From assembly GCA_937121005.1 (NCBI GenBank), contig CAKZKB010000412.1:1-7091 (forward strand): a stretch of DNA of 7,091 nucleotides, read 5' to 3'. The stretch comes from an uncultured cyanobacterium. GTDB taxonomy: Bacteria > Cyanobacteriota > Cyanobacteriia > Cyanobacteriales > Geitlerinemataceae. The position numbers and the translations under genes are program-made. Of this stretch, positions 1 through 6,285 are shown in pieces; the first letter of the stretch is position 1, and each line of letters begins with the position of its first letter. The notes under the pieces are model-generated. The model had not been told where the DNA came from. It saw nothing but the letters and a program-made list of their open reading frames with translations, and did not search any database.

Positions 1-90
1 TTTAACTTTAAGCCTCAGAGCCTAGAACTAGCACGCATTCTAGGGTGAGATGGCTTTCCGAACGATTGAGGCTGGTCAGGTGGTTAGAAG

Positions 91-129
91 TACAAGCCCC
101 TGGCTTTTAGACATGGGGGTGGTTTCTAC
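91..129 (+). mobile_element. Possible right end of an IS200/IS605-type element
   Basis: A stem-loop with CCCC (97-100), TG (101-102), a loop GCTTTTAGA, CA (112-113) and GGGG (115-118, after one bulged T), flanked by AAG and TGGTTTC, resembles the imperfect hairpins common at right ends of IS200/IS605 elements (pattern AAGCCCC-TG-nCTTTAGn-CA-TGGGG). In such elements the tnpB gene and the 3' end of its guide RNA (omegaRNA) end close by. The window begins too near to show the rest. Bases 1-48 give a short open stretch ending in TGA in frame 1, which I could not match to a TnpB C-terminus. The call rests on resemblance only. Confidence 0.4.
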
Positions 130-196
130 GGAGTCCCTGACGGCTCGCGCTACGGGGCCGGTTTACCTAGAGGATAACCTATTTTAAAGAGAAGGG

Positions 197-297
197 AGCA
201 GGGAAAGGGGGAGAAAGGTGTAAGGCTGAGAGGGCAAAGACCGCCCTAAAACCTAATCCCTAGACCCTAACGCCGCGATCTCTCCCTGTCTCCTGCT
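197..297. repeat. Purine-rich imperfect inverted repeat downstream of prx-grx
   Basis: AGCAGG (197-202) and GGGAGA (209-214) are complementary, in order, to CCTGCT (292-297) and TCTCCC (281-286), with an internal loop of about six and five bases between them. The left arm is a G/A-rich run, and the right arm ends just before the stop codon of the peroxiredoxin-glutaredoxin gene. Low-complexity G/A tracts of this sort recur between genes in many cyanobacteria. A transcript running out of the gene could fold this into a long hairpin, but no U-tract follows. Confidence 0.4.
252..272. repeat. Three degenerate CCTA-type heptads
   Basis: CCTAATC, CCTAGAC and CCTAACG follow one another directly. 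The seven-base period is like the short tandemly repeated (STRR) heptamers known from filamentous cyanobacteria, although three imperfect copies are weak evidence. It lies in the loop of the larger inverted repeat. Confidence 0.4.
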
Positions 298-301
298 AGA
301 G

Positions 302-1036
302 TTATTGATTCTTGAAGTAGGCTTCTAACTCTTCGGCCCCGCCAATATGTTTGCCGTCGATAAACACTTGCGGGAAGGATTCTTTACCCGTCAAACCGCG
401 CAGGCCTTTGCGAGTGTAGTCGCGATCGAGTACCAGTTCTTGATAGTCGAGACCTTTCTCTTTCAGTAACTTTTTGGCACGGGCGCAAAAACCGCAGCCT
501 TCGCGAGTGAAAATGGTGACGGTTTCCGGTTCGACCGCCTCGGGGTTGATGTATTTTAACATCGTATCGGCATCGGAAACCTCGTAGGGATCGCCTTCGA
601 CTTCCGGTTCGATAAACATCTTCTCGATGGTCTTATCTTTGACCAGCATCGAATAGCGCCAAGACCGCTTCCCGAAACCCAAGTTATCTTTCTCGACTAG
701 CATTCCCATTTTTTCGGTAAACTCGCCGTTACCATCGGGAACCATGGTTACGTTGTCTGCTTTTTGGTCTTTTTGCCATTCGTTCATCACGAAGGTATCG
801 TTCACCGAAATGCAGAGAATATCGTCTACGCCATTTTCTTTGAAAACGGGTAGCAATTCGTTATAGCGGGGCAAGTGAGAGGACGAACAGGTAGGGGTAA
901 ACGCGCCGGGTAAGGCGAGGGCGACGATGGTTTTACCTGCAAACAGATCGTCGGTGGTGACATCTTTCCACTGGTCGCCTTCGCGAATTTTAAATGTTGC
1001 GTCGGGGACTTTTTGACCTTCTCGATTTTGTACCAC
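302..1036 (-). CDS. Hybrid peroxiredoxin-glutaredoxin (Prx5-type Prx fused to Grx)
   Basis: The 244-residue product is a thiol peroxidase with a built-in reductant domain. Known hybrid Prx5 enzymes reduce hydrogen peroxide and alkyl hydroperoxides, and the glutaredoxin half recycles the peroxidatic cysteine with glutathione. The Prx domain spans about residues 1-165, with the motif PGAFTPTC ending in the peroxidatic Cys50 and a second cysteine at Cys75. The Grx domain spans about 170-244, with active site C181-G-F-C184 and a cis-proline at Pro222 in SFPQVFIDG, followed by the glutathione-binding GGAEEL. I chose the GTG start at 1036 because a GAGG ribosome site lies six bases upstream. A TTG at 1063 would add nine hydrophobic residues absent from the family and would lie upstream of that site. 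The gene follows NTRC by 79 bases on the same strand, so co-transcription is likely. A TAAAAT at 1063-1068 (minus strand) could be an internal -10 box, but no clear -35 accompanies it. Family assignment is very secure; the in vivo electron donor is inference. Confidence 0.95.
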   Translation of the reverse strand: MVQNREGQKVPDATFKIREGDQWKDVTTDDLFAGKTIVALALPGAFTPTCSSSHLPRYNELLPVFKENGVDDILCISVNDTFVMNEWQKDQKADNVTMVPDGNGEFTEKMGMLVEKDNLGFGKRSWRYSMLVKDKTIEKMFIEPEVEGDPYEVSDADTMLKYINPEAVEPETVTIFTREGCGFCARAKKLLKEKGLDYQELVLDRDYTRKGLRGLTGKESFPQVFIDGKHIGGAEELEAYFKNQ

Positions 1037-1115
1037 GATAAACCTCAAAAAAACTAAAAACAATTTTACCAGAGTTTGCGATCGCGTTGCTCTCTCTTTT
1101 GACAGAGGCGATCGC

Positions 1116-2516
1116 CTAGGCGTTGACGGTTTGGGACAACTGAGCCGCGATCGCGTCGCGATATTGGCTCTTTTGCTTCACGCCTTGCATTTGGTCAACC
1201 AATGCTTTATCTTTAAAGATCTGCACGGTTGGAGTGCCAATCACCCCCGCGTTTTCGGCGATTTCCGATTCGGCTTCGATATCGATTTCGATGAAGTGAA
1301 TTTGACCGTCAAATTCGTCGATGACTTTATCGAGAATCGGTTTTAACATATGGCAGGGGCCGCAAGTGGGAGAAACGTATTTGACCACCAAGGGGCGATC
1401 GCTTTCGTGATAGAGTTTTCGCAGGGCGTAACTTCCCTCGTGACGAGTTGCGGCAGGATCGAAACTGTCGGGATCGGCAGCTTTGGTTTCGGCTTCTTTT
1501 GTCTCTTCGACAGCTTCGACTTCCGGTTGGTGGTATTCGGTAATCAGCCCGCGTTCCGATAGCCAACGTTCGGCTAGCAATGCAGCCATGCAGCCCGTTC
1601 CTGCTGCCGTTACCGCTTGCCGATATTCATGGTCTTGCACGTCTCCAGCCGCAAATACACCTTCGACGCTGGTTTCGACGCTGCCCGGTTTGACAACAAC
1701 ATAACCCACTTCATCGAGTTCGAGTTGTCCCTGAAAAATGTCGGTGTTGGGGCTATGACCGATGGCGTAAAACAGGCCGCGAACCTCGATTTCCCCTTCT
1801 TCTCCGGTTTGGTTATTTTTAATATTGATGCCGCGCAAAAAGCCATTTTCGCCGAAAACGTCGGTGGCTTCGGTGTGCCAGTGGACGGTGACTTTGGGAT
1901 GGTTTAAGACTCGATCCTGCATGGCTTTACTGGCCCGCAGGCGATCGCGCCGCACTAACAAATGAACGTGGGTGGCATATTTGGTTAAAAACACGGCTTC
2001 TTCGGCCGCGGAGTCGCCACCACCGACGACGGCGAGTTCTTGTTTTTTAAAAATGGGTGCGGCCCCGTCGCATATCGCGCAGGCGGAGATCCCGGTGTTC
2101 CAGAATTCGGCTTCGTGGGGCAGGTGCAGGCGCTTGGCAGTGGCCCCAGTGGCGATCGCGATGCTGTGGGTTTTCACTTCTCGATTTTGCGATCGCACGG
2201 TAAACGGCTGCTGGCTCAAGTCTACCTCGAGGACATCTTCTGTGACCAGTTCCGCACCCCAGCGTTCGGCTTGGGCCTTCATCCGATCCATCAGTTTGGG
2301 GCCGCTGATTCCTTCGGGGAAGCCGGGGTAGTTTTCTACGTCGGTGGTGGTCATTAGCTGGCCGCCGGGGATCCCTCCTTTTTGGTATCCCTCGAAGACA
2401 AGGGGTTTGAGGTTGGCGCGGGCCGCGTAGATGGCGGCGGTGTACCCGGCGGGGCCGGAACCGATAATGGTGAGGTTTTCAACGGGGGGCTGGCTCATCT
2501 CGTTGGGCGAACTCAT
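1116..2516 (-). CDS. trxB: NADPH-thioredoxin reductase fused to thioredoxin (NTRC)
   Basis: The 466-residue flavoprotein combines NADPH-thioredoxin reductase and thioredoxin in one chain, the NTRC architecture of cyanobacteria and chloroplasts. It is cytosolic. Its best-known role in the family is reducing 2-Cys peroxiredoxins and other disulfides with NADPH. Residues 1-325 are the reductase: FAD-binding GSGPAG at 19-24, redox-active CAIC at 146-149 (a variant of CATC), NADPH-binding GGGDSA at 165-170, and the second FAD motif AAGD at 289-292. A Glu/Ala-rich, charged linker (about 328-358) leads to the thioredoxin domain, with CGPC at 385-388 and cis-Pro429 in GTPT. All catalytic residues are present and the length is normal. 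The ATG at 2516 is preceded only by a weak ribosome site (GAAG); an in-frame ATG six codons later is the alternative start. The stop codon overlaps a palindromic AGGCGATCGCCT. The abbreviation NTRC is often used; ntrC is avoided here because it also names a nitrogen regulator. Confidence 0.96.
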   Translation of the reverse strand: MSSPNEMSQPPVENLTIIGSGPAGYTAAIYAARANLKPLVFEGYQKGGIPGGQLMTTTDVENYPGFPEGISGPKLMDRMKAQAERWGAELVTEDVLEVDLSQQPFTVRSQNREVKTHSIAIATGATAKRLHLPHEAEFWNTGISACAICDGAAPIFKKQELAVVGGGDSAAEEAVFLTKYATHVHLLVRRDRLRASKAMQDRVLNHPKVTVHWHTEATDVFGENGFLRGINIKNNQTGEEGEIEVRGLFYAIGHSPNTDIFQGQLELDEVGYVVVKPGSVETSVEGVFAAGDVQDHEYRQAVTAAGTGCMAALLAERWLSERGLITEYHQPEVEAVEETKEAETKAADPDSFDPAATRHEGSYALRKLYHESDRPLVVKYVSPTCGPCHMLKPILDKVIDEFDGQIHFIEIDIEAESEIAENAGVIGTPTVQIFKDKALVDQMQGVKQKSQYRDAIAAQLSQTVNA

Positions 2517-2758
2517 AACGACTTCGAGTTAATCTTAGCATATCTATATCCATTTTAAGGATGTTCGGTCTGCACGCATGGCCGGGTGGCGATCGCGCCC
2601 ATCAGTTTCGGGGGCTCGTCTACGATTCTTGGATTTTATATCACCACAAAGACACAAAGGACACAAAGAAAGAGAGAAGGGTGAGTCCGAATGCTTTGGA
2701 GAGGGCAAATGGCATTTGCACCTACCTCCCTCTGGGGTGTTATTGCTAAAAAATGGGA
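2517..2758. other. Spacer between the TPR gene remnant and NTRC
   Basis: This 242-base spacer must hold the NTRC promoter unless NTRC is transcribed from further upstream. On the minus strand, A/T-rich boxes such as TAAAAT and TATGCT lie 20-50 bases before the NTRC ATG, but I see no convincing -35 partner. One HIP1 octamer (2589-2596) and the CACAAAG direct repeats are present. Overlapping plus-strand frames here have no ribosome site and run antisense into the TPR gene, so I do not call them genes. Confidence 0.5.
2645..2668. repeat. Three direct CACAAAG repeats
   Basis: CACAAAG occurs at 2645-2651, 2653-2659 and 2662-2668, with start-to-start spacing of eight and nine bases. Closely similar strings (CCACGAAGACACGAAGGACACGAAG-like) are, from memory, widespread between genes in many bacterial genomes, so this is probably one copy of a dispersed element and not a site specific to this locus. 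Confidence 0.5.
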
Positions 2759-3052
2759 TTAGCGTAACTCTTCAATTTTCTCGCGGGCGTTACGATACCA
2801 TTCGCGATTTCCCTGACGTTGGTATAATTCTGCTGCGGCTTCAAAATCGGCTAGAGCGGTATTGCGATCGCCGACGGCTTCAAATGCAAGACCTCGATTG
2901 TAATACGCATCGGCAAAATCTGGGTTGAGGCGAATGGCTTGAGTATAATCCTCAATTGCTCGGCGGTATTCACCTAAACGATAATAAGCAAGTCCTCGGT
3001 TATTGTACGGCCAGTCATAACTTGGATCGAGCCGAATGGCTTGAGTGTAATC
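2759..3052 (-). pseudogene. Orphaned 3' part of the TPR-repeat gene
   Basis: Reading through the amber codon in the same frame gives 97 further residues ending at a TAA (2759-2761). They start with DYTQAIRLDPSYDWPYNNRG, complete the fifth TPR unit, supply units six (about residues 235-268 of the full frame) and seven (269-302), and end in a charged helix finishing KIEELR, a typical C-terminal cap. There are no frameshifts or deletions, and codon use matches the upstream half, so a single base change (GAG or GAA to TAG) explains the break. I see no start codon with a ribosome site that would let this part be translated alone. It is therefore probably not expressed as protein unless the amber codon is read through, or unless the stop is a sequencing error. 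Confidence 0.75.
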
Positions 3053-3529
3053 CTAAATTGCTAGGTGGTATTCTTCTAGTCCATAGTAAGAATTTCCTCG
3101 GCGATTATATACCTTATTACGATCTGATTCAAGACGGATAGCTTGAGTGTAATCTTCGATAGCTTGACTATACTCCTCTAATTCTTCATAAGTAAAACCT
3201 CGATTGTAGTAGGCATCAAAATCATCTGAATTGAGATCAATTGCTCGACTATAATCTTCAATTGCTTGACTGTAGTCCTCTAAATTTCGATAAGAATTCC
3301 CTCGGTTATGATAGGCTAAAGCATAATCTGGATCGAGGCGAATGGCTTGGTCGTAGTCCTCGATTGCTTCCCTGTATTCCTCTAATCGGTAATAGGAATT
3401 TCCTCGGGACGCATAAGCCTCTTTATAATTAGGATTGCGACGAATTGCTTCAGTAAATGCTTCAATCGCACTCCTATGTTCTCCTCGGTTAGCAAGTGCT
3501 TCTCCTCGCTCGTATTCTTCTTGACCGGC
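2816..3529 (-). repeat. Tandem 102-base repeats encoding seven TPR units
   Basis: Seven consecutive 102-base units on the minus strand encode 34-residue TPR motifs. The units share recognisable DNA blocks, such as variants of CAAGCAATTGAAGATTAC, but differ at many synonymous positions, so this is an old coding repeat and not a recent expansion. The amber codon lies in unit five. Arrays like this are also places where short-read assembly can make mistakes. Confidence 0.75.
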
Positions 3530-3721
3530 TTGGGACATTTCTAAAGAAGTATGAGAATCGACATCGGTGAACGAGATAGGCGATCGCGCTACTGCTGCCT
3601 CTCCCACCGCTAACACCGCGACAAGACTTGCCAAACTCAACCCGTATCGAATTCTTGGTAAGGGGTTGCGATCGCTCAGAGCGATCGTGGAGCCTAGAAA
3701 ACCAGAGAGCGCCTTTTTCAT
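3053..3721 (-). CDS. Exported TPR-repeat protein, truncated by in-frame amber codon
   Basis: The open frame encodes 222 residues. The N-terminus looks like a long signal peptide: positive residues up to Arg25, a hydrophobic core at about 28-39, and a plausible AVA cleavage site at 43-45. This would place the protein in the periplasm or outside the cell. From about residue 65 it consists of 34-residue tetratricopeptide repeats (units near 65, 99, 133, 167 and 201), with phrases such as AIEDYTQAIRL and YYNRG that are typical scaffolds for protein-protein contacts. The frame stops at TAG (3053-3055) in helix B of the fifth unit, exactly where the other units have Glu in AIED. The same frame continues downstream with two more TPR units, so the natural protein should be about 320 residues. 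The ATG at 3721 has GAGG nine bases upstream, and a TATAAT box lies further up. The partner or target is unknown. Confidence 0.8.
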   Translation of the reverse strand: MKKALSGFLGSTIALSDRNPLPRIRYGLSLASLVAVLAVGEAAVARSPISFTDVDSHTSLEMSQAGQEEYERGEALANRGEHRSAIEAFTEAIRRNPNYKEAYASRGNSYYRLEEYREAIEDYDQAIRLDPDYALAYHNRGNSYRNLEDYSQAIEDYSRAIDLNSDDFDAYYNRGFTYEELEEYSQAIEDYTQAIRLESDRNKVYNRRGNSYYGLEEYHLAI

Positions 3722-3760
3722 TAGCTGCTACCTCGAAGAAGGAGAAACCCTAATCTGTTC

Positions 3761-3790
3761 ATTATACTATCAAAGAATCCGGTTCCGCAA
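3761..3790 (-). promoter_or_regulatory. Probable promoter of the TPR gene
   Basis: On the minus strand a perfect -10 box TATAAT (3761-3766) lies about 40 bases upstream of the ATG. The -35 candidate TTGCGG (3785-3790) is 18 bases away and matches only the TTG half of the consensus. The implied leader is about 33 nt and includes the GAGG ribosome site. A short inverted repeat TGTTA-7-TAACA (3799-3815) lies just upstream and could be an operator, though it may be chance. Confidence 0.5.
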
Positions 3791-3863
3791 GTCAGGAATG
3801 TTAACTTAGGTAACAATCCTCCGTAAACCATGACCGAACGCGAATTTTTTAGAGGGCTTAATC

Positions 3864-4382
3864 TTAAACACAATCGAGCCACTCCTTAAATTCATCTACC
3901 GTCATTCCCGGTCGATCGTCAGCTTCTTCAAAAACGTCTTGTAGAACTTCTTCCATTTTGCGATCGTATTCTGGGTGCGATCGCTCGACCGCATCAAGAA
4001 CAGCATCGATAAGACGTTGGCTGGCAGCTTGGTAACTCGAAAACGCCTGCGATCGCAGTTTTATATCTTGCAAACTTTCGCGAGAAAGCCACAAGCGAAC
4101 AACTTCCAGTAAGTCTCGCAGCAACATTGAGAGAAGCAGCAACCTTGTCGGGATTGACGACAGCCAACTCCAAATGCTAGTGTTAGAATGAAGTGCATCA
4201 TAAACGAGCTTTTCGAGAAATTCTCGTTCTTGGGGGGAGAATTCATCCCACTGAAATTCGACTGCTTCAGCAAGAGTGTCAGCTTGCTTAGCCAGTTCTT
4301 GCAGGGATAAAGAGTTGGGTTCAGACGACTGAGATAGATCGTGGAAGCGTTTAATATCGAGCGCGACGGTACTTGAAGACAT
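3864..4382 (-). CDS. Hypothetical helical protein of unknown function
   Basis: I do not recognise this 172-residue protein. It appears almost wholly alpha-helical and is acidic at the ends. Residues 25-65 form charged helices (SLQELAKQADTLAEAVEF, then SPQEREFLEKLV). Residues 70-98 are strongly hydrophobic (IWSWLSSIPTRLLLLSMLLR), either a membrane-associating hairpin or a buried amphipathic helix. Residues 100-152 are again charged helices, and the C-terminus ends RPGMTVDEFKEWLDCV. There is no signal peptide. The start is well supported: AGGA lies seven bases before the ATG, and a near-consensus promoter lies about 30 bases upstream. It sits between the GH3 and TPR genes, 206 and 142 bases away, with its own promoter, so it is probably a single-gene unit. 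A minus-strand frame starting at 4561 overlaps it but looks like a shadow. The coding call is fairly firm; no function can be offered. Confidence 0.8.
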   Translation of the reverse strand: MSSSTVALDIKRFHDLSQSSEPNSLSLQELAKQADTLAEAVEFQWDEFSPQEREFLEKLVYDALHSNTSIWSWLSSIPTRLLLLSMLLRDLLEVVRLWLSRESLQDIKLRSQAFSSYQAASQRLIDAVLDAVERSHPEYDRKMEEVLQDVFEEADDRPGMTVDEFKEWLDCV

Positions 4383-4412
4383 GAGAGTGTCCTGTTCCCT
4401 AGATATGTTTCT

Positions 4413-4440
4413 ATTATACAGTAGAGATTGAAACTGGCAA
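4413..4440 (-). promoter_or_regulatory. Sigma-70-type promoter of the small hypothetical gene
   Basis: Read on the minus strand, TTGCCA (4435-4440, five of six consensus bases) is followed after 16 bases by a perfect TATAAT (4413-4418). Transcription would start near 4406, giving a leader of about 24 nt that carries the AGGA ribosome site of the gene starting at 4382. This is the best-formed promoter in the window. Confidence 0.7.
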
Positions 4441-4473
4441 ATTTTCTCCAGATACTATAACATGGGCAGAGGT

Positions 4474-4485
4474 CGATCGCGATCG
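4474..4485. promoter_or_regulatory. Perfect 12-base palindrome in the spacer upstream of the hypothetical gene
   Basis: CGATCGCGATCG is a perfect palindrome of overlapping CGATCG units, about 35 bases upstream of the -35 box of the hypothetical gene. It could be an operator, but HIP1-like sequences are so abundant here that it may be part of that background. Confidence 0.25.
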
Positions 4486-4554
4486 TTCGAGTGGTTAGCG
4501 GGATGCGAAATCTAGAGAGTATATTTGATAGAGAGTCATTTGAAGACTCACCCA

Positions 4555-4581
4555 ATGCCATCGCATCCCCATCGCTGGCAT
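4555..4581 (-). terminator. Weak stem-loop just after the GH3 gene
   Basis: ATGCCA (4555-4560) and TGGCAT (4576-4581) form a perfect six-base stem around a 15-base loop, beginning eight bases past the GH3 stop codon. No run of U follows on the minus strand, so it is not a classical intrinsic terminator. It may act in RNA 3'-end stability or may be chance. A second short hairpin (GAGTC/GACTC) follows about 20 bases further down. Confidence 0.25.
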
Positions 4582-4588
4582 GACGATA

Positions 4589-6262
4589 TTAAACCATAGC
4601 CACCTCTTCTTTGACTTCCAAATCGGCAACCAAGCTGCGATCTTCGCTGATATGAGGAAACTTCAGTTGGTAGTCGGGAATCCCTTTTTCGATGTGTCGC
4701 TGGCGGACGATCGCGAAACTTCCGGGGGCGAGAATTCGCAGTCGCGGCGGCGGAATCATCCCGTCTTTGCGTTTGACTCCGTAGTAAAAATTGGCTTCGG
4801 CTAAGAGGCGATCGAAGGCAGCAATAAAGGCTTGCGGATCGGCTAAAGTTTGACCGGAAGCCAATTCGATATTGACGATATAGGCTGGCGGGAAATCGTT
4901 CTCTGAAAGAGTGATACAGAAGTCATCTAGATAAACATTAAACTTTTGTTGCAGTCGCTTCAAGGTTTGGGTGGCGTGATCTTCAGTGGTTTTTTCGGTA
5001 AATGCTGACAGCAAACCGCCGCGACGGTGACGAAAAATCAGCGTTGGCACGTCGTTATAGAATTTGCCAATTTCAACGACATCGCCAATGTCGTAGCGAT
5101 AGAAACCGCTATAGTTGGTGCAAACTAAACGATAGTATTCGCCGGGTTTGACTTCCCAGGGGAGAACCGTTTTCGGATTGTCTGACTCCCATTCTTCAGG
5201 CGGGATAAATTCGTAAAATCCACTGTCGATCGCCAAGACACTGCTACAATCATCGAGACTGTGATAAATGCCAAACGTGCCTTCAGCCGAAGCATAAACC
5301 ACGCCAAAGGTGGAGATATCTCCGAAGTAGTATGGGAAGCGTTGCAAGTAAAAGTCAGAGGTTCCCCCTTGTGCGGTTCCCACAAATGATAAATCGGGCC
5401 AGAGAAATTTGGGTGCTAATCGTCCGTGCATTTGCAGAAGCGATCGCAATTCGGCGGCGCGTTTGGGGTTGGGACGCAGTTGGTTTTCGAGTGCCAAGCG
5501 CAGTTGCGGTTCAATTTTTAGGCGATCGCTGATGCTGCCAATTTCAATATCTTCGAGCAAACTCTCGGTAAAATGCTCTAAATATTGGCACATTTGTAAT
5601 GCCACCATTGGAAAGTTGGCAGCCAGTTCTTTGGGAGTATTTTGTAGCGAAAATAGCCAGCAAAGATAGTTTCGCGCTTCCACATCTTTAACTTGCAAAA
5701 CTTCAAAGGGATAGACGAACAACTGCTCGTACAAAAACTTGCCCATTCGCAATACGCCAGTGGCGGCGGAGCCGAATTCGATACCGCCGGGGGTAATTTC
5801 TGGGGTAGCGGCGGCATTGGTAGCAATAACGCGACCGACTTTTTTTCCTCGCGATCGCGTGGCAGCGCTAGCAAAGCCAATGGCAATTAAATTGGGCCAG
5901 CCAAGAGAGTTTTGAAAGCGGCGCGTCACGGGAATCATTTTCCGTTTTCCCGTCGAACCGCTCGTGCGACTCATGAATACAACGGGATCGGGGTTGAGAA
6001 TGTTTGTTTCGCCACTAGCAATGCGTTCGGTATAGGCTTCGTAGGCGCTGTAGGGAGAAACGGGAACGCGATCGCGGAATTCGTCAATGCTGCTAATGTT
6101 GCCAACATTGTATTGGCGACCGACTTCCGTTGTTTGATGGTATTGTAAATGATGTTTGAGAAAACGCTCTTGTACCGCTTGCATTTGTCGAGTTTTGCGA
6201 ACAAAACTGTCTTTTGCACGTTCGCCAGCGAAAGCGAGCAAGGAAAACAAAAAGTCGGACAT
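4589..6262 (-). CDS. GH3-family acyl-acid amido synthetase
   Basis: The 557-residue protein belongs to the GH3 ('auxin-responsive promoter') family in the adenylate-forming ANL superfamily. Plant members activate an acyl acid such as jasmonate, indole-acetate or benzoates with ATP and join it to an amino acid through an amide bond. The family name does not imply auxin in bacteria. The three nucleotide-binding motifs are visible: RTSGSTGKRK at 99-108 (the P-loop-like motif I), YASAEG at 323-328 (motif II) and YRYDIGDVV at 388-396 (motif III). The C-terminal domain has SAFTEKTTE at 419-427 and KGIPDYQLKFPH at 526-537, where plant enzymes carry a conserved lysine region. Length is normal and nothing is broken. 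I chose the ATG at 6262 because GAGG lies about five bases upstream; an in-frame GTG at 6289 would add nine residues. It lies 74 bases downstream of the racemase gene. Substrates are unknown. It is cytosolic, with no signal or membrane segment. Confidence 0.92.
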   Translation of the reverse strand: MSDFLFSLLAFAGERAKDSFVRKTRQMQAVQERFLKHHLQYHQTTEVGRQYNVGNISSIDEFRDRVPVSPYSAYEAYTERIASGETNILNPDPVVFMSRTSGSTGKRKMIPVTRRFQNSLGWPNLIAIGFASAATRSRGKKVGRVIATNAAATPEITPGGIEFGSAATGVLRMGKFLYEQLFVYPFEVLQVKDVEARNYLCWLFSLQNTPKELAANFPMVALQMCQYLEHFTESLLEDIEIGSISDRLKIEPQLRLALENQLRPNPKRAAELRSLLQMHGRLAPKFLWPDLSFVGTAQGGTSDFYLQRFPYYFGDISTFGVVYASAEGTFGIYHSLDDCSSVLAIDSGFYEFIPPEEWESDNPKTVLPWEVKPGEYYRLVCTNYSGFYRYDIGDVVEIGKFYNDVPTLIFRHRRGGLLSAFTEKTTEDHATQTLKRLQQKFNVYLDDFCITLSENDFPPAYIVNIELASGQTLADPQAFIAAFDRLLAEANFYYGVKRKDGMIPPPRLRILAPGSFAIVRQRHIEKGIPDYQLKFPHISEDRSLVADLEVKEEVAMV

Positions 6263-6285
6263 GACAGCCTCACACCAAGAATTTG

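Larger units (their letters stand above)
1..301. other. Gene-free stretch at the window start
   Basis: No coding frame with a start, ribosome site and protein-like composition is visible on either strand. The stretch holds the IS-end-like stem-loop (about 91-129), a GC-rich segment with a short CGGC/GCCG stem (about 143-166), the purine-rich inverted repeat and the CCTA heptads. There is no classical terminator for the peroxiredoxin-glutaredoxin gene. It may be decayed mobile DNA. Confidence 0.5.

Noticed and set aside
1037..1063. TTG start adding nine residues (MFLVFLRFI) to the peroxiredoxin-glutaredoxin protein
   Set aside because: The GAGG ribosome site lies inside this stretch, ideally placed for the GTG at 1036, and the extra hydrophobic residues do not fit the family.
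1040..2516. Long plus-strand frames opposite NTRC
   Set aside because: They are shadows of the high-scoring NTRC frame and show no family motifs.
2578..2928. Plus-strand frame of 116 codons in the NTRC-TPR spacer
   Set aside because: It runs antisense into the TPR repeats, includes the CACAAAG repeats as coding sequence and has no plausible ribosome site or family resemblance.
3053..3055. Frameshift as the cause of the TPR break
   Set aside because: The downstream TPR sequence continues in exactly the same frame, so a base substitution is sufficient.
2816..3529. Regular repeats considered as a CRISPR array or satellite
   Set aside because: The 102-base period, in-frame coding sense and TPR consensus explain them as protein repeats; there are no identical repeats with unique spacers.
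4061..4561. 166-codon frame on the minus strand overlapping the hypothetical gene
   Set aside because: It overlaps the better supported gene in another frame, has no ribosome site, and its composition (rich in Cys, Ser and Leu without helix pattern) looks non-coding.
4589..6262. Recent transfer of GH3 from a plant
   Set aside because: The gene contains HIP1 octamers (5440, 5522, 5851, 6068) and motifs differing from plant forms (TSGSTGKRK, YASAEG), so it looks like a long-standing bacterial member of the family.
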